DNA of 62,917 bases, taken from Prevotella sp. UBA1705. Its GTDB lineage: Bacteria; Bacteroidota; Bacteroidia; Bacteroidales; Bacteroidaceae. Location: contig DCJH01000059.1 of the NCBI GenBank assembly GCA_002317385.1, positions 1 through 62,917 on the forward strand. The letters are read 5' to 3'. A model generated the notes under the pieces. That model saw nothing but the letters and a program-made list of their open reading frames with translations. It was not told where the DNA came from and ran no database searches. Shown in pieces: positions 7,852 to 17,260 of this stretch. The translations under genes and the position numbers were made by a program. Numbering within the stretch: the stretch's first letter is position 1; the number at the start of each line of letters is the position of its first letter.

Positions 7852-8835
7852 ATGAACAAGACTTCCACTTTATATTATCGGCTGCTCATGGCCATCGTTC
7901 TGGCGGTGGCGCCTGTGCTTTTGGCCCATGCCGACGACACGGAGAAAGACTGGGCACTGGTCAATGTGTCGGTGTGCAACCTGCGGGTGAGCGGCAGTTA
8001 TGACGCCGGTATGGAGACCCAGGCGCTGCTGGGCATGCCGGTCAAGATACTCCAGCACGGCATGTGGACGCAGGTGCAGACGCCCGACGAAGACGTGGCG
8101 TGGGTGCTGCGCGGCTCGCTCGTGCCCCTCACGCGGCAGCAACTGTCGGCTTGGAACCGCTCCCGGCTGGTGGTGGTGACCGATCTTGTGGGCTTCGTCT
8201 ATAGCCAGCCCTCCACCGGTTCGCAGATTGTGAGCGATGTAGTGGCGGGCAACCGGCTCAAGATGGTGGGGCAGCGGGGCGGCTTCTATCAGGTGGCCTA
8301 TCCCGACGGACGGCGTGGCTACCTCCTCCGCACCGCCTGCAAGGAACTCAACCAGTGGCGCAGCGGCCTGAAGACCGATGCCCAGAGCATCATCGCCTCG
8401 GGCAAGCGGATGATAGGATTTCCCTATATGTGGGGCGGCACGAGCACCAAGGGCATGGACTGCAGCGGCTTCGTGCGCACCGCTCTGCTCATGCACGACA
8501 TCATAATTCCCCGCAACGCCTCGCAGCAGGCGCTCAAAGGGCAGCACATCGAGATAGCCCCCGACTTCAGCAATCTGCAGAAAGGCGACCTCCTTTTCTT
8601 CGGAAGCAAGGCTGATAGCACGCATCCCGCACGTGTACACCATGTGGGCATCTACATGGGCAACAAGCGATTCATCCACTCTCTCAACTGGGTCCACACG
8701 GCAAGTTTCAATCCAGACGACAGCGATTACGACGCCTACGACCTCCATCGGCTGCTCTGGGCGCAGCGTGTGCTGCCCTATATCGACAGGGAACCGGGGT
8801 TGACCACCACCAAGACCAACCCCTTCTACCAATAA
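7852..8835 (+). CDS. SH3-domain NlpC/P60 endopeptidase (YkfC-like)
   Basis: A 327-residue secreted protein, counted from ATG 7852, which gives a clean signal peptide ending near LLAHADD; the frame is open upstream to 7798. After the signal come two bacterial SH3-like domains (about residues 35-165), then an NlpC/P60 domain. The catalytic Cys is at about residue 204 in MDCSGFVRTALL and the His at about residue 264 in HHVGIYMGNKRF. This architecture is that of YkfC-type enzymes, which cut the gamma-D-Glu-diaminopimelate bond of peptides with a free L-Ala. The following gene encodes an L-Ala-D/L-Glu epimerase-type enzyme, the same pairing as ykfC/ykfB in Bacillus, which supports this specificity. 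Confidence 0.92.
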   Translation: MNKTSTLYYRLLMAIVLAVAPVLLAHADDTEKDWALVNVSVCNLRVSGSYDAGMETQALLGMPVKILQHGMWTQVQTPDEDVAWVLRGSLVPLTRQQLSAWNRSRLVVVTDLVGFVYSQPSTGSQIVSDVVAGNRLKMVGQRGGFYQVAYPDGRRGYLLRTACKELNQWRSGLKTDAQSIIASGKRMIGFPYMWGGTSTKGMDCSGFVRTALLMHDIIIPRNASQQALKGQHIEIAPDFSNLQKGDLLFFGSKADSTHPARVHHVGIYMGNKRFIHSLNWVHTASFNPDDSDYDAYDLHRLLWAQRVLPYIDREPGLTTTKTNPFYQ

Positions 8836-8938
8836 TCCGGAGCCGGCCTGCGGGCCACGCCTCCCTCGGCTCGCCCTCGTCGCGCCGCCCACCATCCCGC
8901 TGGGCAGCCTCGAGGACCAGCCACACACACCATAGACT

Positions 8939-10093
8939 ATGACAACAAGAAGAGAATTTCTGAAGAAATCGGTTCTACTCACGGCCGGAGCAGCCCTCTC
9001 CATGGGGCACGCCGACGCCCTGAGCCGACTGGCCGCGCCACGATTCAACATCAATCGGAAGGGCCGTTCGTCCAGGATGCAGATGCGATTCTTCCCCTAT
9101 GAGCTCAAGCTGCAGCATCCGTTCACCGTGGCTTCCTACTCGCGCACCACCACGCCCGACGTGCAGGTGGAGATTACCTACGACGGAATAACGGGCTACG
9201 GCGAGGCCTCCATGCCCCAATATCTGGGGCAGACGGTGCAGAGCGTGTCGTCGTTTCTGCAGCGGGTGGACCTCAGTCAGTTTGCCGACCCGTTCCAGCT
9301 CGACGACATCCTGACCTACGTAGACAGTCTTTCGCCCCACGACACCGCCGCCAAGGCTGCCGTAGACATCGCCTTGCACGACTTGGTGGGCAAACTTCTC
9401 AAGGCCCCATGGTACAAAATCTGGGGTCTCAACAAGGCCAAGGCACCCTCGACCACGTTCACCATCGGCATCGACACGGCCGAGATGGTGAGGCAGAAGA
9501 CACGTGAATGTGCCGACAGGTTCAATATATTGAAGGTGAAACTGGGTCGCGACAACGACAAGGAAATGATAGAGACCATTCGCTCGGTGACCCAACTGCC
9601 CATTGCCGTAGATGTGAACCAGGGTTGGAAAGACCGCTCTATGGCGCTCGACATGATTCACTGGCTCAACGAGCACGGCATCGTGATGGTGGAACAGCCT
9701 ATGCCCAAGGAGCAGAAAGACGATATCGCGTGGATTACAGAACGTAGTCCGTTGCCCATCTTTGCCGACGAAGCCGTGCAGCGACTGTCCGACATCAAGG
9801 ACGTGGAAGGTGCCTACTCGGGCATCAACATCAAGCTCATGAAGTGTACCGGCATGCGCGAGGCGTGGAAAATGCTCAACTATGCCCGGGCCATCGGCAT
9901 GCGGGTCATGGTGGGTTGCATGACCGAGACATCGTGCGCAGTGAGTGCCGCCGCCCAGTTGTCGCCCGCAGTCGACTTCGCCGACCTCGATGGCAACCTG
10001 CTTATCAGCAACGACCGCTTCCGCGGCATGCAGGTGGTGAAGGGTAAAATCACCCTGCCCGACACGCCCGGCATAGGTCTCACCAAACTCTAA
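8939..10093 (+). CDS. L-Ala-D/L-Glu (dipeptide) epimerase, enolase superfamily
   Basis: A 384-residue enolase-superfamily protein with a twin-arginine-type leader (TRREFLKKSVLLTAG). The mandelate-racemase-like core shows the catalytic KVK at about 199-201, metal ligands in DVNQGW (Asp 225), VEQPM (Glu 252) and FADEAV (Asp 277), and the second catalytic Lys in NIKLMKC (about 299). These are the diagnostic residues of dipeptide epimerases, which convert L-Ala-D-Glu released from peptidoglycan into L-Ala-L-Glu so that it can be degraded. The Tat leader implies a periplasmic enzyme, unlike the cytoplasmic E. coli YcjG; this fits periplasmic processing of muropeptides by the NlpC/P60 neighbour 103 nt upstream. 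Confidence 0.92.
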   Translation: MTTRREFLKKSVLLTAGAALSMGHADALSRLAAPRFNINRKGRSSRMQMRFFPYELKLQHPFTVASYSRTTTPDVQVEITYDGITGYGEASMPQYLGQTVQSVSSFLQRVDLSQFADPFQLDDILTYVDSLSPHDTAAKAAVDIALHDLVGKLLKAPWYKIWGLNKAKAPSTTFTIGIDTAEMVRQKTRECADRFNILKVKLGRDNDKEMIETIRSVTQLPIAVDVNQGWKDRSMALDMIHWLNEHGIVMVEQPMPKEQKDDIAWITERSPLPIFADEAVQRLSDIKDVEGAYSGINIKLMKCTGMREAWKMLNYARAIGMRVMVGCMTETSCAVSAAAQLSPAVDFADLDGNLLISNDRFRGMQVVKGKITLPDTPGIGLTKL

Positions 10094-10164
10094 AAGCCCA
10101 CATCGGCACGGCTTCCTCGCTGTTTTGGCGAGTCCGCGCCGCCTCATCTCATTGATAAAACCCT

Positions 10165-11532
10165 ATGATAACTCTCCTACATCTCACTCATCGCCTTGGC
10201 CTGCGGCTCGCCAACTGCCGTCGGCAGATAGCGTCCTCCCTGTTGCTGCTGGCCTGTGCCACCATGGCCTCGGCCCAAAACTATTCGTGGGAGGCCGATT
10301 TGCACTACCGTCTGTTGCGCGACTTTGGGCGTTCGCATGCTGACGTGAAGGCTTACATCCAGCGCTACATCCCCCAGGTGACCGACGTGCAGATGGCGCA
10401 ATGGGAGCAGACCGGCGCGCTGGAGTGCCGTACCATCGACGGCGAGAAACGCTATTTCAACAATGCAGCGCCTAATCTGTTCCGCATCGACGCCCAGTGC
10501 CGCAAGAAGAAGGAGGCCAAGGATGGCTCATACCGCGAGGGTTACGAGGAGGTGGACAAGGAAAACGTGCCCGCCATCATCCGCAACGCACCGACCGATG
10601 CACGCCATCTGGCCGAGCCGAAGCATCTGAAGATACGCTATACCATCACCGTGAAGGCCGACGCCGTGCCTGCCGGCGAGATGGTGAGGTGCTGGTTGCC
10701 CTTCCCGCGGACCGATATTGACCGTCAGCAGGGCGTGAAGCTGCTTGCTGCGAGCCAGACCGACTACCTGCGCTCGCCTGACAGTTGCCACCATTCGTCG
10801 CTCTACATGGAGCGTAGAGCCGTGGCCGGCGAGCCGACCGTGTTCAGCGAGACGTTTGAATACACCTCCTACGGCAGTTGGTTCAACCTACGGCCGGGTG
10901 ACATCAAATCCTACGACACCCACTCCGCGCTCTACAAGGAATACACGTCTGAGCGCGATGTGCATATCATTTTCACGCCCCATATGCGCCGTTTGGCTGC
11001 CTATCTCAAGGGCATTGAGCGTAATCCGCTGCTCAGGGCACGCAAAATCTTCGGCTGGATCGACGGGAACATCCCCTGGGCATCGGCTCGCGAATACTCC
11101 ACGATAGACAATATTCCCGAGTATGTGCTCCAGAACCGACATGGAGATTGCGGTCAGGTCACTCTGCTTTTCCTCACCTTGTGCCGCCTCAGCGGCATTC
11201 CCGCGCGTTTCCAGAGTGGGTTTATGCTCCATCCCGACGCTGAGAACCTGCACGACTGGGGTGAACTCTATTTTGAAGGCGTGGGTTGGGTGCCCGTGGA
11301 TATGTCGTTTGGCATTCCCTCGTATGCCCGCAACGAGGCCGAACGGTGGTTCTTCCTCGGGGGCATCGACTCGTGGCGCATGGTGGTCAACTCTGATTTC
11401 GGCATGCCCTTGTATCCCGCCAAGCGGTTCCCACGTAGCGAGACGGTGGATTTCCAGCGTGGCGAGGTGGAGTGGGCCGGTGGCAATCTCTATTTCGACC
11501 AGTGGTCGTGGAATCTGGAGAAGGTGGAGTAG
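10165..11532 (+). CDS. Secreted transglutaminase-like domain protein
   Basis: A 455-residue protein with an N-terminal signal region ending near ACATMASAQ. A transglutaminase-like (papain-fold) domain occupies about residues 270-400: the Cys in NRHGDCGQVTLLFLTLCR, the His in ENLHDWGELYF and the Asp in VGWVPVDMSFG form the triad. The N-terminal 250 residues are a region often paired with this domain in Bacteroidetes. Substrate is unknown; microbial members of this fold are usually peptidases rather than cross-linkers. It lies 71 nt after the epimerase gene and is probably in the same transcript, so a role on peptidoglycan peptides is plausible inference. Confidence 0.85.
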   Translation: MITLLHLTHRLGLRLANCRRQIASSLLLLACATMASAQNYSWEADLHYRLLRDFGRSHADVKAYIQRYIPQVTDVQMAQWEQTGALECRTIDGEKRYFNNAAPNLFRIDAQCRKKKEAKDGSYREGYEEVDKENVPAIIRNAPTDARHLAEPKHLKIRYTITVKADAVPAGEMVRCWLPFPRTDIDRQQGVKLLAASQTDYLRSPDSCHHSSLYMERRAVAGEPTVFSETFEYTSYGSWFNLRPGDIKSYDTHSALYKEYTSERDVHIIFTPHMRRLAAYLKGIERNPLLRARKIFGWIDGNIPWASAREYSTIDNIPEYVLQNRHGDCGQVTLLFLTLCRLSGIPARFQSGFMLHPDAENLHDWGELYFEGVGWVPVDMSFGIPSYARNEAERWFFLGGIDSWRMVVNSDFGMPLYPAKRFPRSETVDFQRGEVEWAGGNLYFDQWSWNLEKVE

Positions 11533-11560
11533 GCGAGGGTATAACGGCGTGAGAGCAGTG

Positions 11561-11602
11561 TCCCCGCACCTGGAGCGAATCATCCTCTAAGTGCGGGGAT
11601 AT
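11561..11602 (+). terminator. Possible terminator after the transglutaminase gene
   Basis: TCCCCGCAC (11561-11569) and GTGCGGGGA (11591-11599) are complementary, but the loop is 21 nt and the T tract is poor. Confidence 0.45.
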
Positions 11603-11827
11603 TCCGTTTCCTGACCAACGCCCCGGCAAGGATGTAATTTAGCATTTTTAAAAATTACCTTCTGTTGGTGTTGTCATCATTTTTTAATGGAAAAACCACT
11701 TCCTGTTTGTCCCCCATGAATGGATATATATTGCGTTGTCAGAGTCGTTTAGGAATCCGCTTTTGTATGATTTGATGGTCATTGAGGGCTGTTAATAAAT
11801 ATTTTTTTGATAAAAAATTTGTTTTTA

Positions 11828-11859
11828 CTTGTGGGTTCCAATTTTTTATCCCATATTTG
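11828..11859 (+). promoter_or_regulatory. Promoter of the first SusC/SusD pair
   Basis: CTTG (11828-11831), 20 nt, CATATTTG (11852-11859), each with one mismatch to TTTG/TAnnTTTG. It implies a 5' leader of about 125 nt, which includes a small hairpin, ACTGT-GTGA-ACAGT. The rest of the 460-bp gap is AT-rich with no gene. Confidence 0.55.
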
Positions 11860-11992
11860 CAATTAGCAAGGTATATGGGTCCAGACTGTGTGAACAGTTC
11901 GTTGTGCCTGTATGCTCCCTTGATAAGAATAATGCCATTGACAAAGTACTAACTATACAATGAATACATATTTAATAAATAACTAACTTTGA

Positions 11993-14900
11993 ATGCTTAT
12001 GAAAAAACAATTTGTTCTTTTAGGAGCACTTTTGCTTTCAGGCGGATATGCAGGTAGTATTGCCTACGCCGCCCCGGAATCACAGGCTGTCGCCCAGGCA
12101 ATAGCCAGCATTTCCGGTAGGGTTGTCGACGCCGAGGGTAATCCGGTGGTCGGAGCCAGCATCACAGAGGTGGGTACGACGCGCGCCACTGTGACCGACA
12201 CTAACGGTAATTTCACGCTGAACGTTGGCAGCAAGGCCAAAGTCCAGATAGCCTACCTCGGTTATAAGACCGTGGTAACCAATGCTCGAAACGATATGCG
12301 CATCACCATGCAGGAGGACAATGCACTGCTCGACGAAGTAGTGGTTGTGGGCTATGGCCAGCAGAAGAAGGTCAACCTGACCGGTGCTGTGGCCAACGTA
12401 GACCTCGACAAGACGCTGGGCAGCCGCCCTGAGCAGGATGTGGCCAAGGCCCTTCAGGGAGCCGTTCCCGGTCTGACGATATTGAGCAACAGTGGTGACC
12501 TGAGTTCCACGCCGTCGATGTCTATCCGCGGACTGGGTACGCTGTCTAACAAACAGAACTCTTCTCCGCTTATCATCGTGGACGGTGTGCCCACCGACGA
12601 CCTGACCATGATCAACGGTAACGACATTGCCTCGATCTCTGTACTGAAGGATGCGTCGTCGTCTGCTATCTATGGTAGCCGCGCCGCCTTTGGTGTGATT
12701 CTTATAACTACCAAGCAAGCCAACAAGGGCGACCGCGTTTCGGTGAAATACAACATGCAGTTCGGTTGGGACCAGTCTACCTTCCTGCCCGACTTCCCCA
12801 CCGTGCCCGAGCAGCTGAAGGCCGGTTTGCTCTCCAAGGCACGTGCCGGCGAGAGTGTGCCCGAGCTCTTCGGTATGTATTTCGACAAGCTCCTGCCCTA
12901 TGCCGAGGCATGGCAGACGCAGCATGGCGGCAAGAAGGGCTACAGTGTGATGCAGCCTTATAAGGACATGAATAATGTGGGTGACTTCTATTTCAATGGC
13001 AAGCAGCCGCTCTACTATGCCGACTACGACATCCAGGGGATATGGTATAACAATGCCGCTCCGTCGCAGACCCATAACGTAAGCGTGACGGGAGCCAGCG
13101 GAAGAACTACATTCTTTACTTCACTCGGCTACGACTACAAGCAGGATGTGATGAAGTTTAATCCCGGCAAGCGCAGCCGTTACAATGCCACGGTGAACCT
13201 GAAGACCGACGTGACCGACTGGCTCACCATCGGTACACGCATCAACTTCTCCAGCCGCAACATGAGTGCTGCCGACCCATGGACCAATATCTATCAGTAT
13301 CTGTGGCGCTGGGGCTCGTTTTTCATCCCCTCGGGTATCTATGAGGACGCTGATGGCACGCAGTATGATTACCGTATGGTGGCTATGCAGAAGCAGTGCA
13401 ACCGACTGGTGAACGTTCACGACGAGGTGAGGCTTAATGCCTACGTGCAGGCCCATATCACCAAAGACCTGACGCTGAACGCTGACTATACCTACGAAAT
13501 TGACCAGTTTAACTATAAGGCTTCCAACAAGAGCATCTATGGTATGAACTGGTCGGGCGTTAGTCCTACCTATATCGTGGGTGTAACCAACTCGGATGCT
13601 ACCCGCTGGAACCGCAAGAGCAACCGTTGGACAGCCAATGCCTATATGAACTATGCCCACAGCTGGAACGACGCTCACAACCTGAACGTCATGGTAGGTG
13701 TGAACGGTGAGAACTATAAGTCGGACTATTTCTATGTTCGCCGCACCCAGCTCTACGATGAGAACTATCCCGAACTCAACCTCGCCTATGGCGATTTGAC
13801 CAAGGCCACCATCGACAGCTATACGGGCGACCGCGCCTCTGCCGGTTATTTCGGACGTATCAACTACGACTATAAGGGCATCTACCTTCTCGAACTCAAT
13901 GGCCGTTACGACGGTTCTTCCCGCTTCCGTCCCGGCGACCAGTGGGCTTTCTTCCCCAGTTTCTCTCTGGGTTATCGTTTCAGCGAGGAGCCTTACTGGA
14001 AGAATCTCCGCTCTGTCGTATCCAATGGTAAGCTCCGTTTCTCTTACGGAGAGATTGGAAACGAGTCGATCGGCGACAACATGTTCCTCTCAACAACAGA
14101 TGCTTATCAGAGCACATGGCTCAACAAGAACGCCACGAAGCTCAATGCCTTCACCATGCCGACATGGGTGAACTCGTCGTTGACATGGGAGCGTATCCAG
14201 ACTACGAACTTCGGTGTAGACCTGGGCTTCTTCAACAATGAGCTTACACTTACTGCCGAGGTGTTCTCCCGCCTCACCAAGGACATGCTTGCCCCGGGCA
14301 ACGCACTGCCTTCGGCCATCGGAGCTGGCGCACCCTATACAAATGCCGGTGAGCTTCTCTCCCACGGATGGGAGCTGAGTCTGGCTTGGCGCAAGCAGAT
14401 GAACAAGGACCTGGGCCTCTATGCCAACTTCAGCATTGGCGATTCGAAGGTGAAGGTGAACAAGTGGAACAACACATCGAAGATCATCGGCCACACCGGA
14501 AGTACCTCTTACGCCTATGAGGGCGAGACCTGGGGCGACATCTGGGGCTTTGAGACCGACCGTTATTTCACGGAGAACGATTTCAGCGGCAAGGATGCCA
14601 ACGGCAAATGGATCTATAAGGAAGGCGTAGCCGATCAGACTGGAATACAGACCGACAACTTCGTCTATGGTCCTGGCGACATCAAGTTCAAGGATTTGGA
14701 CGGCGATGGAAAGATTACTGGCGGAAAGGGTACGCTGGAAGACCACGGCGACCTGAAGGTCATCGGTAACCAGTTGCCTCGCTACGAGTATAGCTTCCGC
14801 GTGGGTGGTACCTACAAGGGCTTCGACCTCGACCTGTTCTTCCAGGGCGTGGGCAAGCGCGACATGTGGACTTTGTCAGCATTCAACTTCCCCGAGATGC

Positions 14901-15346
14901 GTAATGCCGACCTCGCCATCTATGCCAACCAGACCAGTTACAACGTCTATGACCCCGATAACAACAATGTAAACATCAGTGAGAGCAACGCTTATCCTTG
15001 CCTCTGGCCGGGTAATGAGGGCTCTGGAAATGTGTCTGCACTGTCTGCTGGAGGTGGCGAGCACAACTACTATCCACAGTCCAAGTATCTCGTAGACATG
15101 TCTTATCTGCGTCTGAAGAGCGTGACGCTGGGTTACACCCTGCCCAAGAGCCTCACTCGTAAGGCCTATATCCAGGCACTGCGCATCTACGCTTCTGCCA
15201 ACAATCTCTTCCTGCTCCACAAGGGCAGCGGTGACCTGCCTCTTGATCCGGAAATCAATGAGGGTCAGGGTGTTGCTTACGGTGGCTGGGGACGTACCAT
15301 TCCTATTACCCGTTCTTGGGCTGTAGGTCTGCAGCTTACATTCTAA
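11993..15346 (+). CDS. SusC/RagA family TonB-linked outer membrane transporter
   Basis: A 1117-residue outer-membrane beta-barrel importer powered by TonB. A signal peptide ends near IAYAAPES. A carboxypeptidase-regulatory-like domain covers about 40-110 (ISGRVVDAEGNPVVGASI), followed by the TonB box-like LLDEVVVVGYGQQKKVN at about 112-128 and the plug and barrel. It lacks an N-terminal STN signalling domain, so it is not of the anti-sigma-linked type, unlike the second SusC in the window. It pairs with the SusD gene 28 nt downstream. It sits between two sets of peptidoglycan-salvage genes, so the cargo is inferred to be a cell-wall fragment; this is untested. ATG 11999 is an alternative start. 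Confidence 0.95.
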   Translation: MLMKKQFVLLGALLLSGGYAGSIAYAAPESQAVAQAIASISGRVVDAEGNPVVGASITEVGTTRATVTDTNGNFTLNVGSKAKVQIAYLGYKTVVTNARNDMRITMQEDNALLDEVVVVGYGQQKKVNLTGAVANVDLDKTLGSRPEQDVAKALQGAVPGLTILSNSGDLSSTPSMSIRGLGTLSNKQNSSPLIIVDGVPTDDLTMINGNDIASISVLKDASSSAIYGSRAAFGVILITTKQANKGDRVSVKYNMQFGWDQSTFLPDFPTVPEQLKAGLLSKARAGESVPELFGMYFDKLLPYAEAWQTQHGGKKGYSVMQPYKDMNNVGDFYFNGKQPLYYADYDIQGIWYNNAAPSQTHNVSVTGASGRTTFFTSLGYDYKQDVMKFNPGKRSRYNATVNLKTDVTDWLTIGTRINFSSRNMSAADPWTNIYQYLWRWGSFFIPSGIYEDADGTQYDYRMVAMQKQCNRLVNVHDEVRLNAYVQAHITKDLTLNADYTYEIDQFNYKASNKSIYGMNWSGVSPTYIVGVTNSDATRWNRKSNRWTANAYMNYAHSWNDAHNLNVMVGVNGENYKSDYFYVRRTQLYDENYPELNLAYGDLTKATIDSYTGDRASAGYFGRINYDYKGIYLLELNGRYDGSSRFRPGDQWAFFPSFSLGYRFSEEPYWKNLRSVVSNGKLRFSYGEIGNESIGDNMFLSTTDAYQSTWLNKNATKLNAFTMPTWVNSSLTWERIQTTNFGVDLGFFNNELTLTAEVFSRLTKDMLAPGNALPSAIGAGAPYTNAGELLSHGWELSLAWRKQMNKDLGLYANFSIGDSKVKVNKWNNTSKIIGHTGSTSYAYEGETWGDIWGFETDRYFTENDFSGKDANGKWIYKEGVADQTGIQTDNFVYGPGDIKFKDLDGDGKITGGKGTLEDHGDLKVIGNQLPRYEYSFRVGGTYKGFDLDLFFQGVGKRDMWTLSAFNFPEMRNADLAIYANQTSYNVYDPDNNNVNISESNAYPCLWPGNEGSGNVSALSAGGGEHNYYPQSKYLVDMSYLRLKSVTLGYTLPKSLTRKAYIQALRIYASANNLFLLHKGSGDLPLDPEINEGQGVAYGGWGRTIPITRSWAVGLQLTF

Positions 15347-15374
15347 GTCATGATAAATTCTAAATAATGTCAAC

Positions 15375-17123
15375 ATGAAAAAGTCTATTATATATACATT
15401 TGCGGCTGCCGCACTGTTGCTGTCGAGCTGCAACGACCTGTTGGACAAATCACCGCGCGACACCTTTACCAATGCTCCGGCCTTCTGGAGCAACACTAAC
15501 CAGGTGGAAAGCTATAGCAATGGATTCTATGAAAACTACATCGGCTATAACAGCGGCAGTTCCTACGGCTGGTTCTACTTCACGAGTCTATCGGATGATC
15601 AGGACAGTCCTGACTTCGACAACTGGAACTATACCACCATTCCCAACACTTCTTCGGAGTGGAGTGGCAGTATGAGACAGAACGGCTCGGCTGCTACCGT
15701 GGTAGGATTCAGGCAGGTGAGAAAGATCAATTATATGATCGATGGTCTCAAATCGTCGACTCTCAGCGGGGCTGAGAAAGCCAAGTTCTTGGGTATTGCC
15801 CGACTCAACCGCGCTTGGGCTTACTATCAGCTGGTACGCAAGTATGGTGATGTGCAGTGGGAAAATACGGTTATCGCTGACCCCAGCGATGAGGCTGTCT
15901 ATGGCGCACGCACCGATCGCGACGTCGTGATGGACTCTGTTTTGGCCGACCTCGACTATGCAGTGGCCAATCTCAGTGCATCGTCAGACCGTACTTTGTG
16001 GAGCAAGAACATGGCCCTCGCCATGAAGAGTGATATCTGTCTCTACGAAGGCACATTCTGTAAGTATCGCACCCAGGCTGAGAACGGTAAGGCTGCCGAT
16101 AACTCCCGTGCCCAGAAGTTCCTGCAGGAGTCGGTTGCTGCCTCTGAGGCCGTGATGGCTACAGGCACCTACAAGCTGACCCCGAACTACGGAACCATCT
16201 ATAATCAGCTTGACTTGGCAGGCAATTCTGAGGTGATTTTCTATCGCCATTACGACCAGGACGTGCTCATGCACGGCATCGTAGACTACACCTGTAGCTC
16301 TACTACCCAGCGCGGTATCACCAAGGACGCCATCGACGCATTCCTCTTTACCGATGGCAAACCCAAGGCCACGACAACTCTCGACACCGACGACAAGGCC
16401 TATGCCAATGCCAACGGCAAGTATTCCATCCAGCATTTCCTGGACAAGAAGGACAAGCGCTTGGGCGTTCTCGTAGATTCCATCATTTGCTTCAGCGGCC
16501 ATGGATGGGTTCGCAACAATCCTTCTCCCGACGGCGCACTGCCTGCAGAGATGACCTCCTGCACGGGCTACACCATCAAGAAGTTTGACAATGCGAGTCT
16601 GCCGCTTTATTATCGCACCAACACCAACACCGGTTACACTGATGCTCCGCTCTATTGGTATGCCATTATCCTGCTGAACGAGGCTGAGGCCAAGGCTGAA
16701 CTGGGTACGATTACGCAGGCCGACCTCGACAAGAGCGTCAATCTGCTGATGGCTCGTGCCGGTCTTCCCAACATGACCGTTAGTCCGGCTGCCGACCCTG
16801 CCAACAACATGGGAGTGAGCAACCTGATTTGGGAGATCCGTCGCTGCCGTCGTTGTGAGTTGATGTGCGACAACTGGTATCGCTATTGGGACCTCGTTCG
16901 CTGGCATCAGCTGGATAAGCTGGATAGCAACAAGTATCCCAATATCAACCGCGGAGCCAATGTAGGAGCTGTGGCAGACCATAGTGGAGTGACGGTAGAC
17001 GACTCCAACTACATCATCGCCACCAAGGCCACCCGTACATTCAATTCGAAGTATTATCTGTATCCAGTGCCATCCAACGAGTTGACGCTCAATACGGGCA
17101 TCTCTCAGAACCCCGGTTGGTAA
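15375..17123 (+). CDS. SusD/RagB family surface lipoprotein
   Basis: A 582-residue surface-exposed lipoprotein that captures substrate as a lid on its SusC partner. The lipobox is seen in AAALLLSSCNDLLDK, with Cys at residue 19. SusD hallmarks include IARLNRAWAYYQLVRKYGDVQW (TPR region) and the C-terminal IRRCRRCELMCDNWYRYWDLVRW motif. The stop is followed by a strong terminator at 17193, so the SusC/SusD unit is separable from the salvage operon that begins at 17261. Confidence 0.95.
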   Translation: MKKSIIYTFAAAALLLSSCNDLLDKSPRDTFTNAPAFWSNTNQVESYSNGFYENYIGYNSGSSYGWFYFTSLSDDQDSPDFDNWNYTTIPNTSSEWSGSMRQNGSAATVVGFRQVRKINYMIDGLKSSTLSGAEKAKFLGIARLNRAWAYYQLVRKYGDVQWENTVIADPSDEAVYGARTDRDVVMDSVLADLDYAVANLSASSDRTLWSKNMALAMKSDICLYEGTFCKYRTQAENGKAADNSRAQKFLQESVAASEAVMATGTYKLTPNYGTIYNQLDLAGNSEVIFYRHYDQDVLMHGIVDYTCSSTTQRGITKDAIDAFLFTDGKPKATTTLDTDDKAYANANGKYSIQHFLDKKDKRLGVLVDSIICFSGHGWVRNNPSPDGALPAEMTSCTGYTIKKFDNASLPLYYRTNTNTGYTDAPLYWYAIILLNEAEAKAELGTITQADLDKSVNLLMARAGLPNMTVSPAADPANNMGVSNLIWEIRRCRRCELMCDNWYRYWDLVRWHQLDKLDSNKYPNINRGANVGAVADHSGVTVDDSNYIIATKATRTFNSKYYLYPVPSNELTLNTGISQNPGW

Positions 17124-17192
17124 ACGGTTGCAGCCCTTATCTTCTGCAGGAATCCACAGATATGGGCCCGGGAGATAATTAATTAAACTTAA

Positions 17193-17229
17193 AATACTGT
17201 CAGTCTATCAAGTCTGGCAGTATTTTTTG
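17193..17229 (+). terminator. Terminator after susD-like gene
   Basis: AATACTGTCAG (17193-17203) pairs with CTGGCAGTATT (17214-17224), 11 bp with one G-U pair, followed by a T run. Confidence 0.9.
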
Positions 17230-17237
17230 TATCTTTG
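17230..17237 (+). promoter_or_regulatory. Probable -7 box of the muropeptide salvage operon
   Basis: TATCTTTG fits TAnnTTTG and lies directly after the terminator, 24 nt before the next start codon. The -33 region overlaps the terminator stem and has no clear TTTG. Confidence 0.55.
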
Positions 17238-17260
17238 TTGTTATCTAAGATCCTGATGAA

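Noticed and set aside
7870..9054. 394-residue minus-strand open frame
   Set aside because: It is antisense to the NlpC/P60 gene, whose catalytic motifs are clear; no recognisable motif of its own.
8975..10147. 390-residue minus-strand open frame
   Set aside because: It mirrors the dipeptide epimerase gene, which has all catalytic residues.
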